Assembly (NCBI GenBank): GCA_963082975.1
Contig: OY720348.1
Coordinates: 55,207,564 to 55,271,563 of the forward strand
Source: Labia minor
Taxonomy: Eukaryota; Arthropoda; Insecta; Dermaptera; Spongiphoridae
Length of the DNA stretch: 64,000 nucleotides
Direction of reading: 5' to 3'
This document shows positions 22,211 through 34,828 of the stretch, piece by piece. Position 1 is the first letter of the stretch. Every line of letters starts with the position of its first letter. The position numbers and the translations under genes were made by a program. A model generated the notes under the pieces. The model saw only the letters and a program-made list of their open reading frames with translations. It was not told the origin of the DNA and ran no database searches.

Positions 22211-23395
22211 TAAAAGTCAATATTATAAGATATGCAAAAATTTTTAAATTCTGAGCAATGTGCAGACAAAAACCTTTTTATATATATATCTATATATATA
22301 TTATTATTATAAGATAATGTCTATGTGGTTGAATTTATCAAATATCATATGGATTGAAATTAAAATAAGAAAAAATCTCGAGGAATCAAGTTAGTTCATA
22401 GTATGCATTGGCTGTCTACCTACAAGGGGCTTCTATCCAAAACTCTTTTTCAAGTTTTCTATTCTTTACAAACTTAATTAAAAAGAATGACAAATTCCTA
22501 TCTAGCATTGAATAGTAGAATATAATTTAATAATTAGATAGAATCAATAAAAAAAGAAATAAGAAATTGGATGGAAAAATCTAATACAAGTAATAATTGA
22601 AAAAATATGGAGTGTCTCCACTCGATTATCTCGCAAATTAGAATCCTAAAATATGATATTTAATATTAATTATCTTCTTCATCTAAATTTACAATTTACA
22701 TAATTTGTAGCATATCTCAAATTTCAAATAAACGTAATTCTCTTTATATTTAATCAAATTTAAAGCATATTCTTTCTATAAGATATTGGAAATAAAAAAT
22801 TCATTGCGTTCTTTTTAAAAGTTTGATGTGTATCTTTAGAAGAATTTCAGGAGATTTTTTTTAATAAAATATATTCGAATAAGCGTGTTTAAAATAAAAT
22901 AAGGGCAGTAAAAGGGTTATTATTTGAAAAATAATTATTTGCTCTACATTTTTCCAAAACTATCATCATTAAGGAATATTCATATTAATTTTATAAATTT
23001 TATATACTTTTGAAAAAATATTATACTGATTTAATACATATCCCGCCATCTATTGCGATTAGTGTTGACTACATTTAAAAGTTTTATATTAAAATATTAT
23101 TTTCAATATTATTCATTAAGTATATATATATATAGCAATAATTAAAATTAAATTAATTTAAATTAAACTGATTTAATAATAAAAATAATTATCATTCTAT
23201 TAAAGGAGAAATACAAAGGAATATATCAAAAGAATTGAAAAAAATCTCTCAACCAAGAACTGAAATCTAATTTCTAAATTATGATGAAATTCAAATATCT
23301 TGTTATATACTAAGGGTATATGTTATCATTATCATCTATAATATACTATAAAATTAAAAATTAAAATATATAATAAATACATATACAATACTTAC

Positions 23396-23584
23396 AATGG
23401 ATTGATTAATGGTAGCTAATGGAGTCGACAAACACTTCAACCGGATCATCGTCTTCAATTCCTGGAAAACAAAGACTAATATGAAATAATGTTTTCCTGG
23501 AATAATTGATATTGGAAATCTACTCACCTTTTTAATGGATCCGTAAAAGTGAAAGATTGCCATCAACATCGATCGATGATACAT
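23396..23584 (-). other. Exon-like pair with a 66 bp intron, minus strand (U3)
   Basis: Same sequence as the U1 pair at 947-1135, with the intron at 23462-23527. The BEL insertion upstream on this strand separates it from the other type B exons, so in type A units it is probably orphaned. Confidence 0.3.
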
Positions 23585-23939
23585 GAAAAACAAGAATAAA
23601 ACACATATTTATTAAGTATGAAAATAGATTAGAATAATATTAAAATATTTCTTAAAAAATACTTAAGTTCTCCTACTGTCCAAAAATTCTTTAAATTTTT
23701 CATATATTATCCTATTCCTATGATAGATATCCTTCAATTTCTATTAAATAATATACATTATAAATATTCATTGAATTGAATTTCAAACATTAATGATGAT
23801 ATATTATAGAAATTTCTATAAAAGGATAAAATAAAATATTTCACTATTATCTTATATTCTTCAACTATTATTTTTTAAGTTTAAAAACGGTTTTAAATAA
23901 TTTTTAATATATCAATATATGGTTTATCTATCACCATCA

Positions 23940-24628
23940 TTATAATTATATTCAATACTGTTGATATAATTGTATTTAATTTTTCACAATTTGTCTCATT
24001 TGATATCAACTTAATATCAAAAATCTTTAACTTTATATTATATCTAAATTTTAATCCTAAGTATTGTTATTTGTTCCTTTATTAAATTTTATATTCAGTT
24101 GCATAAAACATTCTGTTTTATTTAATCAATCCTATTTTTATTTCATTGTTTCTTTCCAGAAATTTGGATAGGAATAGTTTCGATTTAAAGGTACCTAAAG
24201 CATCTTTGTTGAGTTAACAAGATCCGATTTTCGCTTTTCCATTAGGCACACCCCTTTTTATATTTCATTAATTAATTTCAATACAGTTTTGTCGTGTTCT
24301 GAACAAAATACGACTGGCGACTTACTCTTTTATATACCTATCTTTATTTTCCTTCCATATCACGGTCATTCCAATCTAAGATAACTTTCCATTGGCTAGT
24401 TATCTTCAAACCCCCCCCCCCCCAACAGCTTCCAGTTTCGAATTATTTCCCTTTCGGGTCGTAATAAGGGCTTTAAGCCGTGTTATAGCGACGACACGCT
24501 GACAGGACAGGTGCGATTTTATCGATACCCTGTCTCCTTATAATCGAAATTTTCTTGTTTTTTTTCTCGAGAGAAACACATTAATTATAAATTTTGAAAT
24601 TTATTAAATTCTATCTTTTCTTAACACT
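23940..24628 (+). promoter_or_regulatory. BEL leader / possible 5' LTR remnant, U3
   Basis: Copy of the U1 leader at 1492-2179 with a C run of 13 (24411-24423) and TATAGCGACGACACGCTG in place of TATAGTGACGACACTCTG. The same candidate LTR start (TGTTGATATAATTG) is present. No partner LTR is found after the polyprotein. Confidence 0.5.
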
Positions 24629-27600
24629 ATGGCTAAGGCAAGTTTCAAACAGGCAACTAGTCTATGGGCATTCATTTCAACGGATGTCCAATTCGTTAAA
24701 GATTTTAAAAAAAAGTTGATATCAGACAATTGTAATCATGTAAATGAATTTATAAATAATTGTTCTGAAACAGTTCAGAAGTTGGATAAATTTATTAATT
24801 TTATTTTAGATAATAATTTACATTCAAATGCATGTGAAACCGAGTTTAAAGAGGCTTGTGAAGCACGTTTGCTTTTGAAACATATGCTAGTCGATGCAAA
24901 GGCTTTACCAGAAGTGAAACCCATTCCAGCCGAACACAAAATGGCGGCTGCTGTCCCCACCCTCCCTAAACTTAACATTGAGCGTTTCGGAGGAGATATC
25001 CTCAGTTACACAGCTTTCAAGCAGCAATTTGACTGCTCTATCACTAACAACGTTCAACTGGGCGGGATCGACAAGCTCAAATACTTAAGAAGCTATCTTC
25101 ATTCAGAAGCTTATTGTTTAATAAGCCATCTCAGCTTATCAGATGGCAATTTTGAGGTTGCACTGGCAATCCTCGATCAACATTACAATCAGCGGCGCAC
25201 ACTTGTTTACGCGCATATTTCCGCTTTATACAACTTTCCTAAAGTTTCAGCCCCGAATAAACACGAGTATTCAAAACTATGCTCAACCGTTTTGCAATTA
25301 ATTTCGGAGCTGGGTGCACTGAAGATAGAAACCACTACTTGGAGCCCGATGCTGGGCCTATGGATTCTTGACAAGCTGCCACCTGCTGTTAAGGACCAGT
25401 TTCTAATGCAACTTCCGGATGATAATGTTATACCTGAAGTTGAATCCATTCTTCAATATATTCAGAAGATGGCCAAGTTCACAGCTGACAAGGAGCGAGA
25501 AGGCAGTCATATTAAAAATAAGCTAAGTTATCCTCTTTCTAAAAAACCAAGTTACAAAAAACAAAGCAATTATAAAAAATTTTACTTGAAATCTAATTAT
25601 ACAAATTCTAAAAATGTTGGTTCTAGTAAAATTAACTCAAAATTTCTATGTTTTCTTTGTAAGAAAGACCACTTAATTTTTAAATGTCCTGAGTTTATTA
25701 ATTGGACAGTTCAAAAGAGGTGTGACTTTTGTCAAGCCAATAACTTATGTAAAGTATGCTTGTCTAGACATAATGGAAAATGCAAATCATTAAACTCTTG
25801 TCAAATATGTCAAAACAGACACTCATCCTTTTTGCACTTTTCTAGGTCTAATAACAACACCGTCAGGGAGCAGAGAGAGAGAGACAATGATTCATCGTCA
25901 AACGCCAAGGAGTCACCCGTCGGCGGGGAGCTGGAACCGCGGACGCAAAATTCGTCATCGCGTGATGTTTATCACCTTAAGGATGACAGCGAAATTTTAC
26001 TTTCAAAAGTTTCCATGAGGGTATTCACTCCAGGTGGTATTGCCATTATTCTTCCATGTTTCATAGACTCTGGTTCACAAATAAGCGCTATAAGCCATGA
26101 TGTTGCGTCCTCTCTTAATCTGCCTTTAATCCCCCATAAAATGTCCATTGGCGGAATAGACAATTCATTTTCTATTCAGTCAAAATATAAAGTAAATTTG
26201 AACTGTCAATCGACAGTCAATGATTTTGAATTTTCCCATTTATTCCAGGTTATTGATTCAATTCAAACAGTTATACCCTCAAATTATTTAAATTCTAATC
26301 AATTTGATTTCGTTAAGAATTTCCCCTGGGCTGATCCCAATTACTGTATCCCCACAAAAGTTAAAATTATCATTGGGTCTGATTTAATACCATTAATATT
26401 GAAATCTCATAACATTCTAAGTCCCAATAAATCCATTGTAGCAATAGACACCAAATTAGGTTGGACCTTTTGTGGTCGAGCATCACACGAGTCCAGCATT
26501 AATCATATTGTAACTCAATCTTCTGAACAAATAGAAGATAACACTTTGGACAAGAATCATGACCTTATTTTGAAATTATTTGAAATGGACCAAATGGGTC
26601 TATCTACAAAGATAGACTCGAACAACGAGGTGGAGAAACATTTTGTTAAAAATGTAAAATTATTAAATTCTGGCCATCTCGAAGTAGATCTACCTTTTGT
26701 TAATAGTTCTAAACCGTTGGGACAATCCTTTAACAAGGCTTTGCAAGTTTTTAACAGTTTAGAAAGGAAAATGTCTAAAGACAAGTCCTTATTTATCGAA
26801 TATCATGATTACATGAAGAATATGCTTAATCAAGGCTTCATGGAAAGGGTAGGCCCCCTCTCGTGTCATAACCATGCCCAAAAGAATAGCTTTTACCTGC
26901 CTCATCACGTGATTTATAAAAAATCAAATCACTCCATGAGAGTCGTGATGAATGGCAGTTGCCCATCTTCTAATCATTTATCATTAAATTCTATTTTATC
27001 CATTGGCCCACCCCTCCAAAATGACTTGAGATTGATTTTACTCAAGTCGCGATTAAATTCTATTTTATTATCTACTGACATAGTTAGCATGTATCTTATG
27101 ATTTCAATTAACCCCACACATAGGTATTTCCTAAGAATTATTTGGAAATTACCTGAAGACGATCATGCACAGATTTTTCGCATGTGTCGTCTCCCCTTCG
27201 GATTAGCTTGTAGTGCATTTTTAGCGGTTCGCTGTTTATTTTATCTTGCTGACAAGCATAAGTCGACTCACCCGTTGGCTTATCGAGTTATTAAGCAAAA
27301 TTCTTACTTGGATGATTTTATCATCACTGCATCCTCATCGGATGAATTGATTAAAATTGTCAATCAATTAGTGGATCTTTTGAAAACTTATAATTTTTTA
27401 CTTAACAAATGGTCCACTAATGACCAAAATATTTTAGACTATTTATTGAATCATTTTAATCAAAATGACAATATTAAATATAATCCCATTCACTCTTCCA
27501 CTAAATTATTGGGAGTGATGTGGAGCCCAAGTAATGACAGATTTCTTTTTGATATTCCTGACGTGTCTGTCAACGTTTTAACTAAACGCTCTTTGCTTTC

Positions 27601-29860
27601 GCTTACAGCGTCTCATTGGGACCCAATTGGAATTGTTTCCCCTGTTACAATATCCCTTCGGATATTATTACAAGTGGCTTGGAAGTCACCTTTAAAATTG
27701 GGCTGGGATGACCCCTTGCCAGATAACATACAATCCTTTTGGTTGAAATTTAAATCAGAATACCCTTTACTTTCAAATTATAACATCCCACGTCTATTAA
27801 TTCACCCTTTAGGCAAAACATTTAAAATTTTCGCTTTTAGCGATGCAAGTGAGTCAGCATACGGATTTTGCTCGTATCCTGTATCCTTTGACCAAAACAA
27901 TCTCATATTATCATCTGTTTTCTTCTTATCTCGCTTTAGGGTATCCCCTATAAAAAAAATGTCAATTGCAAGATTAGAATTAGCTGCGTATTCTTTAATG
28001 TGTCAGTCGATCAACTTTATTTACCCATCTTTCGAAGTTCCTATTGACAGAATCCACTTGTTTAGTGATTCTAAAGTTGTTTTAAGTTGGGTCCTTTCCG
28101 ATCCCAACCGATTTAAAACTTACATTTCCAATCGAATAACTCATATACAAAATTTAGACTTTTCTCCCACTCATTCTTATATATCTACTGAATTGAATCC
28201 TGCTGATTTAGCCACTAGGTCAATCAGCATTTCTAAATTTATATCTAATCCTTTATGGCAAACAGGTCCATTGGATATTTATTCAAATGTATTACCTTTT
28301 GATAAAAGCTTATGTGCTAATGCACTTGATCATTCTTTATTAGAAGAAAAGGCTGATGCCTCCTTATTTATTTTATCCCTAAAAAATAAGTTTAACTATA
28401 TTGAAAATTTTATACAAAATTATTCCTCCTTTTATAAATTAGTTATTCATATTGCCACTTGGCACAAGTATTTTGAATATCTTAAGTTTAAACTAGCGGC
28501 CTCTAAAAGCAATTCTCAAATTAAGAATTGTTTCAATGGTTTAACTTCAGAGGATTTAAATCGAGCTAAATTGTTTTTAATAAAAAATGCTCAGAATTTC
28601 TATTATTCCCAGGACATCAAAAATTTGTCACAAAACAAAGATGTCGAAAACTCATCTCTTAAATTGCTTTCACCTTTTTTAGACAGTGAAAATTATTTGC
28701 GCTTAGGTGGGCGTATAAATAAATCCAAATTTTCTTACAATTTTAAACACCCATATTTACTCCCCTCTGAGAGTTTCTTAATCCCTCTTTTAATTCGTTA
28801 TTATCACTTGCGTACCATGCATATGGGACCTAGCGCCCTTCAGGCATTTCTTAATAGCCATTTGTGGATTCCTCGACGTCGAAAACTCATTCGAAAAGTC
28901 TGTTTCGATTGCATTACTTGCAAGGCTCAGAAATCACAAAATGTTAAAACCCCTATAGGTGATTTACCTATTGACAGGTTAAACATAGCACCCAATTTTT
29001 CAACTGTCATGATCGATTATGCCGGTCCTTTTGAAGCCTCTTTAGTTAGAAAAAAGGGTCAAATTTATGTAAAAACTTATGCTTTACTATTCAAATGTCT
29101 TGTTACAAAAGGGGTGCATATTGAATTGTGTTATGATCTTACCACCTCTTCCTTTATGAACGCTTTTAAACGTTTTGTAGCACGACGAGGTTGCCCTCGC
29201 AAAATTTATTCCGATAACGCCACTACCTTTGTTTCGGCCAGTAAAATTTTAAAGTCTGATTATAAATATTTAATAACACAATTTCAGAACCCGCTATTTA
29301 AAAATTATCTTTTAGAACATAATATTGATTGGCATTTTTCACCTCCCCTGTCCCCTCATATGAACGGATTAATAGAGAACGCAGTCAAGGCACTTAAATT
29401 TCATCTCAAAAGAGTTACGTCAAATCTAAAATTTTCCGTCTCCGAGCTGTCTACCCTCTTGGATGTAGCCGAGTCATTCATTAACATGCGTCCTCTGTTT
29501 CATATCCTTGCAGACGACGGTGAGGTTGATATCTTAACCCCTTCACATTTTTTGCTTTCCAAACCTGTTTCTCTTTCTCTGGCCTCAGATGGTTTTGTGG
29601 AGAATATAAATTTAAGTACTAGATATAAAATGGTTCAGAATGTAACTTCGCAATTGTGGCGCACCTGGTCTAAATCATATGTTGCCCAATTGCAACTTAA
29701 AGCCAAAGTAAAAAATTGTACAAATTTAAATGTAAACGACATTGTTTTGATCAAAGACCTGTCTTTGATACCTAACAACTGGGTAAAAGGTCGAGTGGTG
29801 AAATTATATTACAAATTTTTTTTAGATGGCTTGAACTATTCCAAGACAAAGAGAGTGTAA
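24629..29860 (+). CDS. BEL/Pao retrotransposon polyprotein, intact copy in U3 (1743 aa)
   Basis: Single open frame from ATG to TAA encoding Gag and Pol domains. Residues about 110-290 resemble the Gag-related region found before Pol in BEL/Pao (DUF1759 type). A zinc knuckle C341-C344-H348-C353 is followed by further Cys/His pairs (365-398). The aspartic protease has D480-S481-G482. Reverse transcriptase shows D817 and the YLDD box at 893-896. RNase H shows D1072, E1117, D1147 and D1193. Integrase has an HHCC finger (H1393, H1398, C1425, C1428) and D1463, D1529, E1583, followed by the start of the C-terminal DUF5641-like domain. No envelope gene is seen. The ordering protease-RT-RNase H-integrase with YLDD and the DUF1759/1758 layout is typical of BEL/Pao. 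The C terminus stops short: the last dozen or so codons lie in sequence also found in type B units without BEL. The coding potential looks functional; mobility is doubtful because no LTR pair is visible. Confidence 0.93.
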   Translation: MAKASFKQATSLWAFISTDVQFVKDFKKKLISDNCNHVNEFINNCSETVQKLDKFINFILDNNLHSNACETEFKEACEARLLLKHMLVDAKALPEVKPIPAEHKMAAAVPTLPKLNIERFGGDILSYTAFKQQFDCSITNNVQLGGIDKLKYLRSYLHSEAYCLISHLSLSDGNFEVALAILDQHYNQRRTLVYAHISALYNFPKVSAPNKHEYSKLCSTVLQLISELGALKIETTTWSPMLGLWILDKLPPAVKDQFLMQLPDDNVIPEVESILQYIQKMAKFTADKEREGSHIKNKLSYPLSKKPSYKKQSNYKKFYLKSNYTNSKNVGSSKINSKFLCFLCKKDHLIFKCPEFINWTVQKRCDFCQANNLCKVCLSRHNGKCKSLNSCQICQNRHSSFLHFSRSNNNTVREQRERDNDSSSNAKESPVGGELEPRTQNSSSRDVYHLKDDSEILLSKVSMRVFTPGGIAIILPCFIDSGSQISAISHDVASSLNLPLIPHKMSIGGIDNSFSIQSKYKVNLNCQSTVNDFEFSHLFQVIDSIQTVIPSNYLNSNQFDFVKNFPWADPNYCIPTKVKIIIGSDLIPLILKSHNILSPNKSIVAIDTKLGWTFCGRASHESSINHIVTQSSEQIEDNTLDKNHDLILKLFEMDQMGLSTKIDSNNEVEKHFVKNVKLLNSGHLEVDLPFVNSSKPLGQSFNKALQVFNSLERKMSKDKSLFIEYHDYMKNMLNQGFMERVGPLSCHNHAQKNSFYLPHHVIYKKSNHSMRVVMNGSCPSSNHLSLNSILSIGPPLQNDLRLILLKSRLNSILLSTDIVSMYLMISINPTHRYFLRIIWKLPEDDHAQIFRMCRLPFGLACSAFLAVRCLFYLADKHKSTHPLAYRVIKQNSYLDDFIITASSSDELIKIVNQLVDLLKTYNFLLNKWSTNDQNILDYLLNHFNQNDNIKYNPIHSSTKLLGVMWSPSNDRFLFDIPDVSVNVLTKRSLLSLTASHWDPIGIVSPVTISLRILLQVAWKSPLKLGWDDPLPDNIQSFWLKFKSEYPLLSNYNIPRLLIHPLGKTFKIFAFSDASESAYGFCSYPVSFDQNNLILSSVFFLSRFRVSPIKKMSIARLELAAYSLMCQSINFIYPSFEVPIDRIHLFSDSKVVLSWVLSDPNRFKTYISNRITHIQNLDFSPTHSYISTELNPADLATRSISISKFISNPLWQTGPLDIYSNVLPFDKSLCANALDHSLLEEKADASLFILSLKNKFNYIENFIQNYSSFYKLVIHIATWHKYFEYLKFKLAASKSNSQIKNCFNGLTSEDLNRAKLFLIKNAQNFYYSQDIKNLSQNKDVENSSLKLLSPFLDSENYLRLGGRINKSKFSYNFKHPYLLPSESFLIPLLIRYYHLRTMHMGPSALQAFLNSHLWIPRRRKLIRKVCFDCITCKAQKSQNVKTPIGDLPIDRLNIAPNFSTVMIDYAGPFEASLVRKKGQIYVKTYALLFKCLVTKGVHIELCYDLTTSSFMNAFKRFVARRGCPRKIYSDNATTFVSASKILKSDYKYLITQFQNPLFKNYLLEHNIDWHFSPPLSPHMNGLIENAVKALKFHLKRVTSNLKFSVSELSTLLDVAESFINMRPLFHILADDGEVDILTPSHFLLSKPVSLSLASDGFVENINLSTRYKMVQNVTSQLWRTWSKSYVAQLQLKAKVKNCTNLNVNDIVLIKDLSLIPNNWVKGRVVKLYYKFFLDGLNYSKTKRV

Positions 29861-30079
29861 ATTTTGGTGATAATGTGTCTGTTTGTGCGCGTCAGTAATG
29901 GCTACCAAACTAATCCACGTTTTACCGCTAGTATTAATTTCTCCAATTACTTGGGGGGTGGGAGTGGGGCAGGGGAAGAGGGGAGAGGCGCCAAAAAGTT
30001 CTATTAATCCAATAGGTTACATTACGAATCAGAAAATAAACTTATCATATTATCTATTCGTCAATTCAATAGGATCATG

Positions 30080-30127
<48 letters not shown>

Positions 30128-30162
30128 TCATTTCTTTTCATATTAAATAAGTGAAATTTTAT

Positions 30163-30261
30163 AAATACTATGTATATACTAGCTGCTTAGAGCGCCTTCG
30201 GCGCTCTTCACACCTAGACGGGGGCTCCGCCCCCTGTACCCCCGAGTGTTACATAGTATTT
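30163..30261. mobile_element. GC-rich double-hairpin element (U3)
   Basis: Same as 7706-7804. It is preceded by an AT tract (about 30083-30122) that is the longest among the type A units. Confidence 0.6.
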
Positions 30262-30386
30262 GGTTGAAAGTAGTAAAAGGTTTTCATCCATTTTGTTTCA
30301 ATCAGTATATTACATAAAACATTCATTTCTTTTTGTGGTCTTATTTAAAATATATTTTAATTTAATCAGTAAATTAATTATATATA

Positions 30387-31150
30387 TATATTATTATTGT
30401 ATATTTTATATCTATCTATCTATGTCGCTCAAAGATACTCGAAAGTTCTTGGCCACATTTCTCCAAATGTCCCTATCCTGAGCCCTTGTCCCATCTCTCT
30501 TACGCCCCTTCCTACGCGTCCTTGGTTTTCCAAGCGGACGTTTTCCAATCGGTCTCTCCCCACCAATATCTTTTTCCTCTCCCATTCTAGCCACGTGCCC
30601 TGCCTATCGCAACTTTTTCCCTTTTATAACCCTAACTATTTCTGAAGGTGCAGAGGTCATGCAATTTCTTGTTATGCAGTCTCCCCCATTCCCCGGTGAC
30701 CTCATCTTTCTTTGGCCAATAAATGCAGGCAAGAATTCTATTCTCAAATACTCTGATAATGCAACAGGCAAAATAATTTTTTTATATATTCCCTTTGATA
30801 ATAATTTTGATGAGATAAGCCTCTTTATTGCAAGATAACAGGCGTTTCCCGATTGCAACCCCGAATTAAATTCTTCTCAAATATTATTATCCTTCGTGAT
30901 TACATTCAATTTTTCTACATATTCAAATTCTACATTTTGTATATTAAGATTTTGTATGTTAATACCTGACCTCTTTGTTACGAAATATTTTTTCTTATCA
31001 CTATTAATTTCAAACCTCCATTAATTTTTCCTCGCTATCTGTAATTGCAATTGCCGAATCTCCTATTATATTTAAGTCGTCCTTGTAACCTAATAGTTTA
31101 CAATTGATTTCCGCATCTTATTTTTTCTTTAGTACCTTTAAGACAAATAT
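30387..31150 (-). pseudogene. LINE RT remnant (U3)
   Basis: Copy of 7930-8700 with the same internal deletion and stops; GYKDD-type motif C near 31080 and AQDRDIWR near 30430. One or two private substitutions. Confidence 0.75.
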
Positions 31151-33592
31151 TAAGATCAAAATATGAAAAAGTTTATGCTGATCTATATTGAGTCATGTGT
31201 ATGTTTTACTAAATTCTACAAATAATAGAGAACAGAAATATTGAATTCGCGATTTTTTTCCTAATATCTGTCATAATGAAAATATCTTAATTAATGTTGG
31301 TCGATTTGGCCTGAACCCGCAATGATATCTTCTAATATTTCCTCCGCCTATGGTTCTTAAGTATTGTATATGTTATAATAGTGAAATAGAGTATAATATT
31401 TCTTGATCATTACATTTTGGTATTTTATTTTCATTGCTAGATTATTATTGAATATTTTTAATTATAATGAAATTTGAGAAAATGCAAAAATAGAGACTTG
31501 AGACAATTTATAAAAATTAACGGTATAAAACTATAGATAAATTGCCAATATATACATTTATTAAGTTCATTTATTAATTTTTTTAGATCATAGTTATTTT
31601 CCTCCTTTAAATGAAACTTATCTAATTCTGTGGTGCTAGGGGATTTGAAAATTATTAGTCGCAATATGAAGATTTCGCTTACAGTTTCTGTCATGTCCGA
31701 CCTCCGTCCAACAGTTATTTCCCTCAAGTTTCTTGCTTCTCTAAATCATGTGATCTATATATTTAATTTTTTTGATTCATTGTAATAAAATTTAAACAAA
31801 TAAAAATTTTCTCTTTGTTAATTTATATAAATTTCAATTTAAACTGATTGTGAGTGATACGCTTTGCCAATACTCTGAATAATTTGTTTATAGAAATATT
31901 GAATGTTCTTAGCGAGATTTTTTAACCTTTCACTTTCCAATAGAAAAGAAGAAATATTCAAATTTATAGAAAGAATAAATAAAAATTAAGTTAAATATGA
32001 TCTAAATATTTTATTAAATTAATTAAAATGGGAACTTTTAGAATAAATTATCTAATTGAATTGATATTTGAATATTAGAATTTAAAATAAAAAGTGAAAT
32101 ATTACAATAATTCTTTGATTGGGAATCGCTAGATAATTCATTGTTTAAAATGATTCCGATAGGGACAGTGAGCCGATAGATGCTCTTGAATGAACAACAC
32201 GGAGAATTATATAAACTTTAAAAAATTAATTCCTGCGGTTATTGATTAGATTATAATAAAATGTATAGCCTATGTTACTCTAGAGGTATATAAGAATATT
32301 GTGATGTAATTTCATAGAAATCGGTTCAGCTAAATTCAGAGTCTATAAAATAGTAATTTTCCGGACAGACCGAAAGACAGACAGACAGACATGAAAAATT
32401 CTAAAGTCACTTTTGGATTCTAGAGGTCATGAAACGCGAAGATATGCAAAAATTTTTAAATTCTGAGCAATGTGCAGACAAAAACCTTTTTATATATATA
32501 TTATTATAAGATAATGTCTATGTGGTTGAATTTATCAAATATCATATGGATTGAAATTAAAATAAGAAAAAATCTCGAGGAATCAAGTTAGTTCATAGTA
32601 TGCATTGGCTGTCTACCTACAAGGGGCTTCTATCCAAAACTCTTTTTCAAGTTTTCTATTCTTTACAAACTTAATTAAAAAGAATGACAAATTCCTATCT
32701 AGCATTGAATAGTAGAATATAATTTAATAATTAGATAGAATCAATAAAAAAAGAAATAAGAAATTGGATGGAAAAATCTAATACAAGTAATAATTGAAAA
32801 AATATGGAGTGTCTCCACTCGATTATCTCGCAAATTAGAATCCTAAAATATGATATTTAATATTAATTATCTTCTTCATCTAAATTTACAATTTACATAA
32901 TTTGTAGCATATCTCAAATTTCAAATAAACGTAATTCTCTTTATATTTAATCAAATTTAAAGCATATTCTTTCTATAAGATATTGGAAATAAAAAATTCA
33001 TTGCGTTCTTTTTAAAAGTTTGATGTGTATCTTTAGAAGAATTTCAGGAGATTTTTTTTAATAAAATATATTCGAATAAGCGTGTTTAAAATAAAATAAG
33101 GGCAGTAAAAGGGTTATTATTTGAAAAATAATTATTTGCTCTACATTTTTCCAAAACTATCATCATTAAGGAATATTCATATTAATTTTATAAATTTTAT
33201 ATACTTTTGAAAAAATATTATACTGATTTAATACATATCCCGCCATCTATTGCGATTAGTGTTGACTACATTTAAAAGTTTTATATTAAAATATTATTTT
33301 CAATATTATTCATTAAGTATATATATATATAGCAATAATTAAAATTAAATTAATTTAAATTAAACTGATTTAATAATAAAAATAATTATCATTCTATTAA
33401 AGGAGAAATACAAAGGAATATATCAAAAGAATTGAAAAAAATCTCTCAACCAAGAACTGAAATCTAATTTCTAAATTATGATGAAATTCAAATATCTTGT
33501 TATATACTAAGGGTATATGTTATCATTATCATCTATAATATACTATAAAATTAAAAATTAAAATATATAATAAATACATATACAATACTTAC

Positions 33593-33781
33593 AATGGATT
33601 GATTAATGGTAGCTAATGGAGTCGACAAACACTTCAACCGGATCATCGTCTTCAATTCCTGGAAAACAAAGACTAATATGAAATAATGTTTTCCTGGAAT
33701 AATTGATATTGGAAATCTACTCACCTTTTTAATGGATCCGTAAAAGTGAAAGATTGCCATCAACATCGATCGATGATACAT
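33593..33781 (-). other. Exon-like pair with a 66 bp intron, minus strand (U4)
   Basis: Same as U1 947-1135, with donor and acceptor kept. Orphaned upstream by the inverted block and BEL, as in the other type A units. Confidence 0.3.
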
Positions 33782-34137
33782 GAAAAACAAGAATAAAAGA
33801 CATATTTATTAAGTATGAAAATAGATTAGAATAATATTAAAATATTTCTTAAAAAAATACTTAAGTTCTCCTACTGTCCAAAAATTCTTTAAATTTTTCA
33901 TATATTATCCTATTCCTATGATAGATATCCTTCAATTTCTATTAAATAATATACATTATAAATATTCATTGAATTGAATTTCAAACATTAATGATGATAT
34001 ATTATAGAAATTTCTATAAAAGGATAAAATAAAATATTTCACTATTATCTTATATTCTTCAACTATTATTTTTTAAGTTTAAAAACGGTTTTAAATAATT
34101 TTTAATATATCAATATATGGTTTATCTATCACCATCA

Positions 34138-34828
34138 TTATAATTATATTCAATACTGTTGATATAATTGTATTTAATTTTTCACAATTTGTCTCATTTG
34201 ATATCAACTTAATATCAAAAATCTTTAACTTTATATTATATCTAAATTTTAATCCTAAGTATTGTTATTTGTTCCTTTATTAAATTTTATATTCAGTTGC
34301 ATAAAACATTCTGTTTTATTTAATCAATCCTATTTTTATTTCATTGTTTCTTTCCAGAAATTTGGATAGGAATAGTTTCGATTTAAAGGTACCTAAAGCA
34401 TCTTTGTTGAGTTAACAAGATCCGATTTTCGCTTTTCCATTAGGCACACCCCTTTTTATATTTCATTAATTAATTTCAATACAGTTTTGTCGTGTTCTGA
34501 ACAAAATACGACTGGCGACTTACTCTTTTATATACCTATCTTTATTTTCCTTCCATATCACGGTCATTCCAATCTAAGATAACTTTCCATTGGCTAGTTA
34601 TCTTCAAACCCCCCCCCCCCCCCAACAGCTTCCAGTTCCGAATTATTTCCCTTTCGGGTCGTAATAAGGGCTTTAAGCCGTGTTATAGTGACGACACGCT
34701 GACAGGACAGGTGCGATTTTATCGATACCCTGTCTCCTTATAATCGAAATTTTCTTGTTTTTTTTCTCGAGAGAAACACATTAATTATAAATTTTGAAAT
34801 TTATTAAATTCTATCTTTTCTTAACACT
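34138..34828 (+). promoter_or_regulatory. BEL leader / possible 5' LTR remnant, U4
   Basis: Copy of the U1 leader with the longest C run of the four (15, 34609-34623). It is otherwise almost identical to U3. Confidence 0.5.

Larger units (their letters stand above)
10189..22449 (+). repeat. Tandem unit U2, type B (12.26 kb)
   Basis: Second unit. Its first 1.1 kb matches U1 except for a missing 96 bp after the AGGAG at about 10590. It then diverges at 11311, where U1 enters the inverted block and BEL. It rejoins type A at 19003-19420, diverges again, and rejoins at about 22225. The unique part holds candidate minus-strand exons, a short poly(A)-ended sequence, two large inverted repeats and AT microsatellites. 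I see no BEL or LINE coding sequence here. Confidence 0.93.
22450..32646 (+). repeat. Tandem unit U3, type A (10.20 kb)
   Basis: Third unit, with the same layout as U1 and an uninterrupted BEL/Pao reading frame. It shares private variants with U4 in the head, for example ATTGGATGG instead of ATTGGTTGG at about 22566 and CTACCTAC before the boundary. Its back half (30250-32646) holds the LINE remnant and the (GACA) repeat. It has private substitutions there relative to U1 and U4, such as AATGATTCC instead of AATGCTTCC at about 32150. Confidence 0.95.

Noticed and set aside
24629-29860. Possible endogenous retrovirus with envelope
   Set aside because: No envelope-like frame follows integrase; the domain set and order are those of BEL/Pao elements without env.
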